Source: Lolium rigidum
Taxonomy: Eukaryota > Streptophyta > Magnoliopsida > Poales > Poaceae
DNA length: 64,000 nt
Reading direction: 5' to 3'
Assembly: GCF_022539505.1 (NCBI RefSeq)
Contig: NC_061510.1
Span: 282,532,715-282,596,714 of the forward strand
The notes below the pieces were generated by a model, which worked only from the letters and a program-made list of their open reading frames with translations, was not told the origin of the DNA and did not search any database. The position numbers and the translations under genes are program-made. Positions 46,481 through 57,577 of this stretch are shown piece by piece (the first letter of the stretch is position 1; each line of letters starts with the position of its first letter).

Positions 46481-46580
46481 NNNNNNNNNNNNNNNNNNNN
46501 NNNNNNNNNNNNNNNNNNNNNNNNNNNNNNNNNNNNNNNNNNNNNNNNNNNNNNNNNNNNNNNNNNNNNNNNNNNNNNNN
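46481..46580. other. Assembly gap (100 N)
   Basis: Exactly 100 N. The LTR resuming at 46581 matches from the middle of its partner (51784), so at least about 0.9 kb of LTR is missing here. Reading frames drawn through it are meaningless. Confidence 0.95.
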
Positions 46581-47379
46581 CACACACCGTCACCTTTACA
46601 CACGTGGGACAAGGAGTCTCCGGAGATCACATAAGTAAAATTCACTTGACTAGCATAACGACATCTAGATTACAAGCATCATCATATGAATCTCAATCAT
46701 GTAAGGCAGCTCATGAGATTATTGTATTGAAGCACATAGGAGAGAGATGAACCACATAGCTACCGGTACAGCCCCGAGCCTCGATGGAGAACTACTCCCT
46801 CCTCATGGGAGCAGACAGCGGTGATGAAGATGGCGGTGGAGATGGCAGCGGTGTCGATGGAGAAGCCTTCCGGGGCACTTCCCCGTTCCGGCGGCGTGCC
46901 GGAACGGAGACTCCTGTCCCCCGGATCTTGGCCTCGCGATGGCGGCGGCTCCGGAAGGTTTCTCGTGGGTTTCGTCGAACGTATCGGGGTTTTCGCGACG
47001 GAGGCTTTAAATAGGCGAAGAGGCGGCGCAGAGGGTCGAAGGGGCGACGACACCATAGGGCGGCGCGGCCGGGGCTCGGCCGCGCCGGCCTATGGTCCGG
47101 GGGCCCGGTGCCTCCCTCCGGTCCTCCTCGTGTGTTCCGGATGCTTCCGGTGAAAATAGGAACCTGGGCATTGATTTCGTCCGATTCCGAGAATATTTCG
47201 TTACTAGGATTTCGAAACCAAAAACAGCGAGAAAATAGCAACCGGCACTTCGGCATCTTGTTAATAGGTTAGTTCCGAAAAATGCACGAATATGACATAA
47301 AGTGTGCATAAAACATGTAGATAACATCAATAATGTGGCATGGAACATAAGAAATTATCGATACGTCGGAGACGTATCA
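46581..47379 (-). repeat. 3' LTR of element B (truncated by the gap)
   Basis: Matches 51784-52582 closely with few substitutions and small indels, for example an extra GAC near 46815. This suggests a fairly recent insertion; counting differences over the 0.8 kb would date it. Confidence 0.85.
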
Positions 47380-49331
47380 GCATCCCCAAGCTTAGTTCTG
47401 CACGTCCCGAGCAGGTAAAACAATAACACAGATAATTTCTGGAGTGACATGCCATCATAACGTTGATCATACTATTTGTAAAGCATATGTAATGAATGCA
47501 GCGATAAAAACAATGTATATGACATGAGTAAACAAGTGAATCATATAGCAAAGACTTTTCATGAATAGCACTTCAAGACAAGCATCAATAAGTCTTGCAT
47601 AAGAGTTAACTCATAAAGCAATAATTCAAAGTAAAGGCATTGAAGCAACACAAAGGAAGATTAAGTTTCAGCGGTTGCTTTCAACTTGTAACATGTATAT
47701 GTCATGGATATTGTCAACATAGAGTAATATAATAAGTGCAATAAGCAAGTATGTAGGAATCAATGCACAGTTCACACAAGTGTTTGCTTCTTGAGGTGGA
47801 GAGAAATAGGTGAACTGACTCAACAATGAAAGTAAAAGAATTGTCCTCCATAGAGGAAAAGCATCGATTGCTATATTTGTGCTAGAGCTTTGATTTTGAA
47901 AACATGAAACAATTTTGTCAACGGTAGTAATAAAGCATATGTATCATGTAAATTATATCTTACAAGTTGCAAGCCTCATGCATAGTGTACTAATAGTGCC
48001 CGCACCTTGTCCTAATTAGCTTGGACTACCGGATCATCACAATGCACATGTTTTAACCAAGTGTCACAAAGGGGTACCTCTATGCCGCTCTGTACAAAGG
48101 TCTAAGGAGAAAGCTCGCATTGGATTTCTCGCTATTGATTATTCTCAACTTAGACATCCATACCGGGACAACATAGACAACGAGATAATGGACTTCTCTT
48201 TTATGCATAAGCATGTAACAACAATTAATAATTTTCTCATATGAGATTGAGGATATATGTCCAAAACTGAAACTTCCACCATGGATCATGGCTTTAGTTA
48301 GCGGCCCAATGTTATTCTCTAACAATATGCATGCTTAACCATAAGGTGGTAGATCTCTCTTACTTCGGACAAGACGAACATGCATAGCAACTCACATGAA
48401 ATTCAACAAAGAATAGTTGATGGCGTCCCCGAAACATGGTTATCGCACAACAAGCAACTTAATAAGAGATAAAGTGCATAAGTACATATTCAATACCACA
48501 ATAGTTTTTAAGCTATTTGTCCCATGAGCTATATATTGCAAAGGCGAATGATGGAATTTAAAGGTAGCACTCAAGCAATTTACTTTGGAATGGCAGAGAA
48601 ATACCATGTAGTAGGTAGGTATGGTGGACACAAATGGCATAGTGGTTGGCTCAAGTATTTTGGATGCATGAGAAGTATTCCCTCTCGATACAAGGTTTAG
48701 GCTAGCAAGGCTTATTTGAAACAAACACAAGGATGAACCGGTGCAGCAAAACTCACATAAAAGACATATTGAAAACATTATAAGACTCTACACCGTCTTC
48801 CTTGTTGTTCAAACTCAATACTAGAAATTATCTAGACCTTAGAGAAACCAAATATGCAAACCAAATTTTAGCATGCTCTATGTATTTCTTCATTAATGGG
48901 TGCAAAGTATATGATGCAAGAGCTTAATCATGAGCACAACAATTGCCAAGTATCACATTACCCAAGACATTAATAGCAATTACTACATGTATCATTTTCC
49001 AATTCCAACCATATAACAATTTAACGAAGAAGAAACTTCGCCATGAATATTATGAGCTAAGAACACATGTGTTCATACGAACCAGCGGCGCGTGTCTCTC
49101 TCCCACACAAGCATGATGTAATCCAATTTATTCAAACACAAACAAAAACAAAAACAAACCGACGCTCCAAGAAAAGCACATAAGATGTGATGGAATAAAA
49201 ATATAGTTTCAGGGGAGGAACCTGATAATGTTGTCGATGAAGAAGGGGATGCCTTGGGCATCCCCAAGCTTAGATGCTTGAGTCTTCTTGAAATATGCAG
49301 GGATGAACCACCGGGGCATCCCCAAGCTTAG
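47380..49331 (-). promoter_or_regulatory. Polypurine-tract-like motifs of element B
   Basis: CTAAGCTTGGGGATGC on minus directly precedes the 3' LTR (47380-47395). It recurs at 49258-49273 and 49316-49331, the same arrangement as in elements A and C. A variant, CTAAGCTTGGGGAAGC, lies in the ORF at 50536-50551. Confidence 0.5.
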
Positions 49332-49964
49332 ACTTTTCACTCTTCTTGATCATAGTATATCATCCTCCTCTCTTGACCCTTGAGAACTTCCTTCACACCA
49401 AACTTCTCATAATCTTCATTAGAGGGGTTAGTACATAATCAAAAACTCACATGTTCAGAGGTGACACAATCATTCTTAACACTTCTGGACATTGCTCAAA
49501 GCTACTGGAAGGTAATGGAACAAAAAAATCCACCCAACACAGCGAAAGAAGCAATGCGAAATAAAAGGCAGAATCTGTCAAAACAGAACAGTCCATAAAG
49601 ACGAATTTCTAATAAATACTTCCGTTGCTCAGATCAGAAAACTCAAAACTAATGAAAGTTGCGTACATATCTGAGGAACATGCATGTAAATTGGCATATT
49701 TTTATGATTTTTCTACATAGAAAACAGCCCAGATTCGTGACAGATAGAAATCTGTTTCTGCGCAGAAATCCAAATCTAGTATCAACCTTCGATTAGAGGC
49801 TTCACTTGGCACAACCAAACACAAAACTAAGATAAGGAGAGGTTGCTACAGTAGTAAACAACTTCCAAGACACAAATATAAAACAAAATACTGTAGCAAA
49901 ATAACACATGGGTTATCTCCCAAAAAGTTCTTTCTTTATAGCCATTAAAATGGGCTCAGCAGTT

Positions 49965-50705
49965 TTAATGATCCACTCGCAGGAAATAGTATTCGAAGCA
50001 AAAGAGAGCTTCAAGAGGCAAATTCAAAACAAATTTAAGTCTAACATGCTTCCTATGAAGAGGAATCTTGTACACAAATAAATTCATGAAGAGCAAAGTG
50101 ACAAGATTAGGAAGATAAAACAAGTATAGCTTCAAAAATTTAAGCACATAGAGAGGCATTTTAGTAACATGAAAATTTCTACAACCATATTTTCCTCTCT
50201 CATAATAACTTTCAGTAGCAACATGAGCAAACTCAACAATATAACCATCACATAAAGCATTCTTATCATGAGTCTCATGCATAAAATTATTACTCTCCAC
50301 ATAGACATAATCAATTTTATTAGTACTAGTAGGAGCAAATTCAACAAAGTAGCTATCATTATTATTCTCATAATCAAATATAGGAGGCATATTGTAATCA
50401 TAATCAAATTCATCCTCCATAACAGGTGGTAACAAAAGACTACTATCATTATAATCATCATAAATAGGAGGCAAAGTATCATCAAAGAAAATTTTCTCCT
50501 CAATGCTTGGGGGACTAAAAAGATCATGAAAACTAGCTTCCCCAAGCTTAGAACTTTCTATATTATTATCAACAATGGTGTTCAAAGCGTTCATACTAAT
50601 ATTACTACCAGCATGCAAATAAGATTTCATAGGTTTTTTAATTTTCGCATCAAACAATCCATGTTTTAAATCAGGAAATAGAATAAGAAGATCATTCTTG
50701 TCCAT
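49965..50705 (-). CDS. Retrotransposon ORF of unknown function (element B)
   Basis: 246 codons, starting 135 nt after the primer site, so it is in the gag position. It begins MDKNDLLILFPDLKHGLFDA. The middle is rich in Asp, Asn, Tyr and Pro (LPPIYDDYNDSS, MPPIFDYENNND). The C-terminus has a hydrophobic stretch (LKFLKLYLFYLPNLVTLLFM) that could span a membrane. No zinc knuckle or retroviral capsid signature is visible. Similar proteins are common in Triticeae repeats. Intact frame, but no evidence for function. Confidence 0.5.
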   Translation of the reverse strand: MDKNDLLILFPDLKHGLFDAKIKKPMKSYLHAGSNISMNALNTIVDNNIESSKLGEASFHDLFSPPSIEEKIFFDDTLPPIYDDYNDSSLLLPPVMEDEFDYDYNMPPIFDYENNNDSYFVEFAPTSTNKIDYVYVESNNFMHETHDKNALCDGYIVEFAHVATESYYERGKYGCRNFHVTKMPLYVLKFLKLYLFYLPNLVTLLFMNLFVYKIPLHRKHVRLKFVLNLPLEALFCFEYYFLRVDH

Positions 50706-50840
50706 TATGCCAAACTAGTGTAAACAAGAAACAAAAAGATGCAATTGCGGGATCTAAAGGAAATAGCTTCGAGTACTTACAAGGCGCCGGAAAATAGCTT
50801 AGTAGCCGAGATCCGGAGTGTGAGTACCTTTTACCTTTCC

Positions 50841-50858
50841 TCCCCGGCAACGGCGCCA
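50841..50858 (-). other. Primer-binding site of element B
   Basis: TGGCGCCGTTGCCGGGGA on minus, 11 nt inside the 5' LTR end. Complementary to the 3' end of tRNA-Asp. Confidence 0.85.
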
Positions 50859-50869
50859 GAAAAATAGCT

Positions 50870-52582
50870 TGATGTCTACTTCTCCCTCCTTTTCCTGTAG
50901 ACAGTGTTGGGCCTCCAAGAGCAGAGGTTTGTAGAACAGCAGCAAGTTTTCCCTTAAGTGGATCACCTAAGGTTAATCGAACTCAGGGAGGAAGAGGTCA
51001 AAGTTATCCCTCTCATGCAACCCTACAACCACAAAGCAAGAAGTCTCTTGTGTCCCCAACACACCTAATAGGTGCACTAGTTCGGCGAAGAGATAGTGAA
51101 ATACAGGTGGTATAAATAAGTATGAGCAAGTAGCAACGGTGCCGTAAAATAGCTTGTCAGGCGTTTAGTTGATGGTGGTAGTATTGCAGCGATGAGTAAC
51201 GCAGTAAAACAAGTAAACAAGCAGCGATAGCAGTATTTAGGAACAAGGCCTAGGGATTAGACTTTCACTAGTGGACACTCTCAACATTGATCACATAACG
51301 GAATAGATAAATGCATACTCTACACTCTTGTTGGATGATGAACACATTGCGTAGGATTACACGAACCCTCAATGCCGGAGTTAACAAGCTCCACAATTCA
51401 ATGTTCATATTTAAGTAACCTTAGAGTGTAAGATAGATCAATTCGACTAAACCAAGTACTAACATAGCATGCACACTGTCACCTTCATGCTTATGTAGGA
51501 GGAATAGATCACATCAATACTATCATAGCAATAGTTAACTTCGCAATCTACAAGAGATCGTGATCATAGCATAAACCAAGTACTAACACGGATGCACACA
51601 CTGTCACCATTAAATCGTGCAGGAGGAATAAAACTACTTTAATAACATTGCTAGAGTAGCACATAGATAAATTGTGATACAAATACATTGCAATCATAAA
51701 GAGATATAAATAAGCACCTCACTATGCCATTCATAACAGTGAATAAGTATTCTGTTCAATATAGCCTAAGAGACCCACACGGTGCACACACTGTCACCTT
51801 TACACACGTGGGACAAGGAGTCTCCGGAGATCACATAAGTAAAATTCACTTGACTAGCATAACGACATCTAGATTACAAGCATCATCATATGAATCTCAA
51901 TCATGTAAAGCAGCTCATGAGATTATTGTATTGAAGCACATAGGAGAGAGATGAACCACATAGCTACCGGTACAGCCCCGAGCCTCGATGGAGAACTACT
52001 CCCTCCTCATGGGAGCAGCAGCGGTGATGAAGATGGCGGTGGAGATGGCAGCGGTGTCGATGGAGAAGCCTTCCGGGGCACTTCCCCGTTCCGGCGGCGT
52101 GCCGGAACGAGACTCCTGTCCCCCAGATCTTGGCTTCGCGATGGCGGCGGCTCTGGAAGGTTTCTGTGGGTTTCGTCGAACGTATCAGGGTTTTCGCGAC
52201 GGAGGCTTTAAATAGGCGAAGAGGCGGCGCCAGAGGGTCGAAGGGGCGACGACACCATAGGGCGGCGCGGCCAGGGCCTGGGCCGCGCCGGCCTATGGTC
52301 TGGGGGCCCAGTGCCCCCCCTCTGGTCCTCCTCGTGTGTTCTGGATGCTTCCGGTGAAAATAGGAACCTGGGCATTGATTTCGTCCGATTCCGAGAATAT
52401 TTCGTTACTAGGATTTCTGAAACCAAAAACAGCAGAAAACAGAATCGGCACTTCGGCATCTTGTTAATAGGTTAGTTCCAGAAAATGCACGAATATGACA
52501 TAAAGTGTGCATAAAACATGTAGATAACATCAATAATGTGGCATGGAACATAAGAAATTATCGATACGTCGGAGACGTATCA
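50870..52582 (-). repeat. 5' LTR of element B
   Basis: 1713 bp, from TGATACGTCTCCGACGTATC at 52582 to GTAGACATCA at 50870. A TATA-like TATTTAAA lies on minus at 52214-52207. The GC-rich segment 52000-52350 near this TATA resembles that of element A and C LTRs. Confidence 0.85.
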
Positions 52583-52828
52583 TCTGCCACGTGTCAGTTT
52601 GCATGATGTCAGCAGTCAACGGGCTCCCGGAAACACTTCTGCAACGGTCCGATTTTCCGTGGCGGAAGGGCGCCCAAGCGCGACGGACCGAAAAAATCGT
52701 CGTAGGACTTTGCCTGACGCAGTTTCGACAACAGAACCCATATCGTCGGGTTAGGCCCATAGGCGACGAAAAATACCCCTTAGCGGACGATTTTGAGACG
52801 TTGTCTATCAGAACTTTTCTTGTAGTGT
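52583..52828 (-). mobile_element. Terminal fragment of a CACTA transposon
   Basis: On minus it starts CACTACAAGAAAAGTTCTGA at 52828, the classic CACTA terminus, with TTA outside as a possible 3-bp duplication. GGCGACGAAA/ACGACGATTTT-like short repeats follow. It is cut at 52582 by element B, so the rest should lie beyond element B's other end, inside the gap. Confidence 0.75.
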
Positions 52829-52983
52829 TAATTCTAAACTAAGATGCGATAATATACAGATACACGGGCAATCTAGCCCAAACTCTCGTACAAGGCCGAT
52901 ACAGAAATACTTTACGTGCACATCCTCTAAGCTTATCCCAATCACGGCCCATCTCTTGATCCGGTAAAAATCTGGTGATAACA
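52829..52983 (-). repeat. 3' LTR remnant of element D
   Basis: Starts TGTTATCACC at 52983, matching the LTR start at 1731. Only about 155 bp remain before the CACTA terminus. Confidence 0.75.
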
Positions 52984-53186
52984 CATGCCCCCCTGGTTTT
53001 GGTAATGATAATTTCAAAACCACTCTGTTTTTTTTTTCTTCGTAGGGTCACGTCGTGGCAGAGCAGAACCGTCACAGTATCCTTTCATCATGATGCCTTG
53101 CCTTCTCAACTTCTCTGCACGATTTGACAGTTTTGGCACCATGTCCTCGGAAACCGCCGTAGCATTAAATCTCCACTATATCCCCT

Positions 53187-53196
53187 TTATTTAACC
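53187..53196 (+). promoter_or_regulatory. TATA-like box upstream of the antisense ORF
   Basis: TTTATTTAAC lies about 70 bp upstream of the ATG at 53264, with a C-rich leader between. Downstream of the stop, TCAATGAAGAATATTT at 53829-53844 could serve as a plant poly(A) signal. The ORF thus has the look of its own transcription unit. Confidence 0.4.
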
Positions 53197-53263
53197 GCGT
53201 TGAACAATTCGCTTCTTCATCCCCCTGCTCCGTACTAGCCATCGGAAAACCCTCCCCTGCACC

Positions 53264-53737
53264 ATGGATTCCTCCTCCTCCTCTGCCTCCTCGGGCCTAT
53301 CCTTCCAATCCTCCTCCTCCAGCGAGCTGGAGCCAGAATTTGACCTGATGACAGCGTACGAGGCCCTCGCCCCAGAATGGTGGGACGAGAGGGATTGGAT
53401 CTTCACCGACGGGTCAGAGGACGACGCCTCCCTGACCGACGGGGAGGACAACCTCCAGTTCCTTGTGGATGGGGGGTTGGAGGAGGAGAGCGACGACGAC
53501 TTCTTCTCCTGGGACGGCTTCTCCTCTTCCGACGAGGAGGAAGAACCGGAGGATGACTCTTCCTCCGACGAGCACCCTCCGATGAAGCGCTTCCGCGCCG
53601 GGTCGGACGACGACGACGATGATGATGAAGATGAAGACGAAGCTCCCGCCAAGGGCTTCAGCAGCGATGGGGACGTCGCCGGCAGCAGCGCCGACAGCGG
53701 CGCAGACGGCGACGACGAGGGCAGCGACGGCCCATAG
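53264..53737 (+). CDS. Antisense acidic Ser/Asp/Glu-rich protein of the Tat-type element
   Basis: 157 codons, on the strand opposite to pol and between pol and the 3' LTR. Start context CACCATGG is strong. The protein opens with a Ser-rich stretch (MDSSSSSASSG), then LMTAYEALAPEWWDERDW, and then alternating acidic and Ser blocks (SSSDEEEEPEDDSS, DDDDDDDEDEDE), with one short basic spot (PPMKRFRAG). No known domain. The frame is intact although the sense pol genes have several frameshifts. Some Tat-lineage elements are known to carry an antisense ORF here. The acidic, Ser-rich composition with possible CK2 sites suggests a nuclear or chromatin-binding factor, but this is only a guess. Confidence 0.65.
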   Translation: MDSSSSSASSGLSFQSSSSSELEPEFDLMTAYEALAPEWWDERDWIFTDGSEDDASLTDGEDNLQFLVDGGLEEESDDDFFSWDGFSSSDEEEEPEDDSSSDEHPPMKRFRAGSDDDDDDDEDEDEAPAKGFSSDGDVAGSSADSGADGDDEGSDGP

Positions 53738-53999
53738 ATTAGGGACTAGCAGGGCTAGTAGTAGTGCATTAGCCAGTAGATCATCCTTTTGAGAGCAATC
53801 GGCTCTTACTTGTAAAAAATCCTCCTATCAATGAAGAATATTTCCCAATTTGATTTCTCCGATTGTCAAAGTAAGTCCACACATCAAGAACCGATAGCAA
53901 CGCATCGGTCTTTCACCATAAAACGCCAATAAGGCCAAACTCAGTTATCTAAGTAGACATTCCCCAAATTCAAACGGTAACTTGATACTTGCTTGTAAT

Positions 54000-54125
54000 A
54001 ATTTGTACCTCTAGAGTCGATGGCTGCGCATCGGCTTTTTTATTCTAAAGTCGATGTCTGTGCATCGGCTGTACCTTGCAAAATTGTTTTTTTTACCGGC
54101 CGATTTCACACATCGGCCCCCATAT
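54000..54125. repeat. Short CGATG...GCATCGGCT repeats in element D's 3' region
   Basis: GTCGATGGCTGCGCATCGGCT and GTCGATGTCTGTGCATCGGCT lie in tandem near 54016 and 54051, and GCCGATTTCACACATCGGC near 54099. Each contains an inverted CGATG/CATCG pair and can form small hairpins. The left-edge element has similar GCCGAT hairpins at 825-843. Confidence 0.5.
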
Positions 54126-54171
54126 TTTACTGCCCATCATCCCACATACTTGGGAAATACTTCTTGAGATA

Positions 54172-54465
54172 CTAGCCATTGACAGCCACTGGGAACTTCA
54201 CGCCGCTCAGCTCCTCGAGCATGTATGCGTTACCCTTTAAAACTTGGTCGACTACGTACGGCCCGTGCCAATTTGGAGACCATTTACCATACACTTTATC
54301 CTTAGTCCCCAACGGCAACACAGCTTCCCATACCAGATCACCAACGTGGAACTCCTTTGGTCTCACCTTCTTATTATACGCGCGAGCTACCTTGGTTTTG
54401 TTCTCCTTGATTTTCTCAAGCGACCATAGTCTGAGTTCCGTTACATCCTCAATGCTGCCACTCAT
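54172..54465 (-). pseudogene. Integrase C-terminal part (element D)
   Basis: Encodes RAYNKKVRPKEFHVGDLVWE and WSPNWHGPYVVDQVLKGNAY, the GPY/F module that closes Ty3/gypsy integrases. A stop and frame interruption separate it from the catalytic core at 54535. Confidence 0.8.
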
Positions 54466-54534
54466 CAGGGCTGCATATTCTTCAGTTGTTAAATCATTCT
54501 GAAACGTAATCCGTCTCGAACCAGCCGTGATTTC

Positions 54535-55128
54535 CTAGGGCAACACAGCTTCTTGTCTGTAGACTAGATGGTATGGCGAGGTTTTTATTGCTCCATGACA
54601 CGACATGCGGTAAGCCCACAAAGCCTCTGACAATACCTCGTGCCAACGTCTAGGGTGCTCGTCGATTTTCCTCTTAACCAGCTTGATAAGACTTTTGTTG
54701 GACGCTTCAGCCTGCCCATTTGCTTGAGCATAGTATGGAGACGATCGGATCAGCTTAATTCCCATATCCTCGCAGAACTTTCTAAATTCGCGAGAAACAA
54801 AAACCGAACCTCCATCGGTCGTGATAGTCTGGGGAATCCCAAATCTATGAATGACATGCTCCTTCACGAAGTTGATGACATCTTTCGATGCTACTGACTT
54901 CATAGGGACAGCCTCCACCCATTTAGTGAAATAATCTGTAATGGCCAGAACCCACTCATGGCCTTTGCTCGATGGAGGATTAATTTTGCCGATCATATCC
55001 ATGCCCCAACCTCGAAATGGCCAAGGTTTGATGATGGGATTCATCGCTGATGCGGGTACCATCTGAATGCTCCCAAACTTCTGACATGCTTGACACCCTT
55101 TATAGTACTTAAAACAATCCTCAAGCAT
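54535..55128 (-). pseudogene. Integrase catalytic core (element D)
   Basis: Part of the zinc-binding HHCC region (CFKYYKGCQACQKFG) and the rve core are visible. The first catalytic Asp lies in AITDYFTKWVEAVP, the second in TITTDGGSVFVS, the Glu in QANGQAEASNK. The HHCC histidines (HEVHEGACGTHQSAH) are in the preceding ORF across a stop near 55121-55128. Joins cDNA into host DNA when intact; here it is broken. Confidence 0.9.
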
Positions 55129-55869
55129 GGTGGGCCAATCGCCTGATTAGCCATTTCATCTTATGAGCCGATTGGTGAGTTCCACAGGCGCCTTCGTGTA
55201 CCTCGTGTAAGAGCTGATTTGCCTCGGCTGTTCCCAAACATTTGAGGAGTAACCCTTCCAAAGTACTGTAGAACATGTCATCCCCAATAAGGACATACTT
55301 CATGGCCTTGTACCTTATCCATTTAGGTGCCCCCCGAGCCGAATCTTTCAAGTAATTGAAGATATCGGCTCTCCAGTCGTCTGGCTCTAGGAACTTTACC
55401 TGGACATCAGCCCCATCTGCTATGTCCTTGTAGCCTGACGCCATTTGCGCGAGATCGTTTGCCTCGGTATTTTGTGACCTTGGGATCCAATTGAAGTTTA
55501 TGTACCTGAACTGTGCCATCAGCTCACGGCATTGCATCCATAATGGGAAGAGCGACTCGCTCTCACATTTGTATTCCTCCGTGAGTTGGGAAATCACCAA
55601 TTTGGAGTCTCCAAAAAGTTCCACTGCTTCTGCCCGGCTTCCAATAGCAACTCCATTCCCTTGCATATTGCTTCATACTCAGTGACATTGTTGGTGCAAG
55701 GGGTAGGTAGCCTGATGGAGAAGGAATATGTTGCCCCCCGGGGCGACACGAGTAGAACGCCGATGCCGCAACCACCATCGCAAACCGATCCATCGAAGAA
55801 CATGGCCCATGCACGCACAGACAATGCTGCTATATCAGTGTTGATTCGTTCAGCAATAAGATCGGCCAA
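55121..55869 (-). pseudogene. Second (archaeal-type-like) RNase H domain, frameshifted (element D)
   Basis: FFDGSVCDGGCGIGVLLVSP (catalytic Asp) and NNVTEYEAICKGMELLLEAG (catalytic Glu) are in the frame ending at 55594. GDSKLVISQLTEEYKC (third Asp) and ANDLAQMASGY are in the overlapping frame starting at 55666. The frameshift lies near 55640. An additional RNase H between the usual one and integrase is a mark of the Tat lineage. Confidence 0.8.
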
Positions 55870-55872
55870 CGC

Positions 55873-56718
55873 CTATCCCTTGACTGCTCTCGCAGGCTGA
55901 TACCGGATATCAAATTCCGATAATGCAAACATCCACTTACCGAGTCGGCCTTTCAACACAGGAGCCGACAACATGTGTTTGATGACATCTGATTTGCATA
56001 TGACGACAATTTCCGCTGACAGCAAGATGTGATGAAGCTTGGTGCAGGTAAAAAATAAACAGAGGCACAACTTCTCGATCTCAGGGTACCTCGTTTCTGC
56101 ATCCAACATCCTTCTGCTGAGGTAGAAAATCACTTTCTCCAGGCCATCATAAACTTGCACCACCACTGAGGCGATGGAAGTGTCAGCTACTGACAAGTAA
56201 ATGTAGAATGGCCTGTCTTGCTGGGGCAGAACCAACACGGGTGGCTTCGTTAGATACTCCTTAATCTCGTCAAATGCTCGCTGTTGCTCTGCCCCCCAGC
56301 GAAACTCCTCATCAACTTTAATTTTTACCAACCCCATGAACGGCTCGATCCGTCCTGACAAGTTGGAGATGAACCTTCTGACGAAGTTGATTTTGCCGAT
56401 GAGACACTGGAGTTCTTTCTTTGTGGTAGGTGGCTTCATCGTTCGCACTGCCTCCTGACTTTTCAGGCCGATCTCAATTCCGCGTTCATGAACCAAAAAA
56501 CCCAAGAATTGACCGGCCGTCACACCAAAAGCACACTCCTTTGGATTCATTCTTAGTCCGAACTTTCTAGTTCGGTCCAGGACGTGTCGCAAATCTTCCA
56601 AGTGTCCTTCCACTGAAACAGACTTGACTACCACGTCATCGATGTAAATCTCCACCAACTTGCCGATCGGATCATGAAAGATGTAGTTCATGGCTCTTTG
56701 GTACGTCGCGCCAGGCAT
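55873..56718 (-). pseudogene. Reverse transcriptase C-terminal half and first RNase H (element D)
   Basis: Begins in the RT palm: GATYQRAMNYIF, then KLVEIYIDDVVVKS with the YIDD catalytic motif, then LDRTRKFGLRMNPKECAFGV. The thumb/connection follows and the first RNase H-like part (RPFYIYLSVADTSIASVVVQ). In that RNase H several acidic residues of active enzymes are not evident, as expected for the degenerate domain of Tat elements. Ends near a stop at 55873. Confidence 0.85.
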
Positions 56719-57563
56719 TCTTCGAGTCCAAATGTCATGACCACATATTCAAACAAGCCCACCGAGCCTGGTACTCTGAATGCAGTCTTGTGTATATCTT
56801 CTGGAGCCATAAAAATTTGGTTGTAACCGGCATTGCCATCCATGAAACTCAAAACCTTATGACCAGCAGCTGCATTGATTAACGTCTCTGCTACCGTCAT
56901 TGGGTACTCATCCTTTGGAGTGGCTCTATTGAGATCTTGAAAGTCTATGGCGACGCGCCATCGGCCGTCCTTTTTCTCTACAGGCACGATGCTAGAAATC
57001 CACTCAGCATACCTGCATGGCCTGATGAACCCGGCGTTCAACATTTTCTCGATCTCTTTCTTGACTTCTTCTAAAATTTCGGCCTTCATCTGACGTGCTC
57101 GCTGCTGGAACGGCCGAAATCCTTTCTTCAGAGGGAGCCGATGCTCAATGATGCTCCTGTCTAACCCAAGCATCTCTGTGTAATCCCATGCAAAGCAGTC
57201 TGGGTACTCTTTCAACAAGGCTATCATTAGGCCCCTTAGCTGTGGATCTAACTTTTTGCTGATAAATGTTGGTCGTGTCTTATCCCCAGGACCAATGTCA
57301 ATCTCTTCTAGCTCATCAGCCGATGTAAACCCGTATCCTAGCTTTCCGTCGCCCGCTAGATCGATGCTGAACACAGGCAAAACATATGGTGAGGATCTTT
57401 TGGGCTGATTGCTGGAATCGGCCTCCTTTTTCATTGCATTGCTCAATGACGGTTTACAACTTATTGGTGTTTTATGACGACTACGTGACATGCTTGAAGT
57501 GGGATCGTTGCTTTTTATTTTTTGGGGCTGATCGCAGGGATCGGCCTTGCCACGTACGTCCAT
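56688..57563 (-). pseudogene. Reverse transcriptase N-terminal half (element D)
   Basis: FIRPCRYAEWISSIVPVEKK, RVAIDFQDLNRATPKDEYPM and SFMDGNAGYNQIFMAPEDIH are the fingers/palm motifs of Ty3/gypsy RT. The frame goes off at FGLEECLARR near 56710, just before the YIDD part in the next frame, so a single indel splits the enzyme. Confidence 0.9.
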
Positions 57564-57577
57564 TGCCTCTAGTCTTG

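Larger units (their letters stand above)
46581..52582 (-). mobile_element. Element B: non-autonomous LTR retrotransposon
   Basis: 5' LTR 50870-52582, primer-binding site 50841-50858, internal region 47380-50869 and 3' LTR 46581-47379 (its left half lost in the gap). The primer site TGGCGCCGTTGCCGGGGA is that used by many plant gypsy elements (tRNA-Asp). The only ORF of note is 49965-50705; there is no protease, reverse transcriptase or integrase. It would need a partner element's enzymes. It shares internal motifs and LTR start with elements A and C but has a different LTR 3' end. Confidence 0.85.

Noticed and set aside
46290..46645. ORFs spanning the N gap
   Set aside because: They are translations through unknown bases and join unrelated sequence.
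50841..50858. Conserved host regulatory motif
   Set aside because: The 18-mer recurs with one mismatch at 63793-63811 next to an LTR end, as expected of a tRNA-Asp primer-binding site.
53191..53652. 153-codon Ser/Glu-rich ORF on minus opposite the acidic ORF
   Set aside because: It is the complement of a Ser/Asp/Glu codon run (TCC/GAG/GAC), which automatically yields Ser/Glu/Gly-rich sequence on the other strand. Promoter-like signals and start context favour the plus frame.
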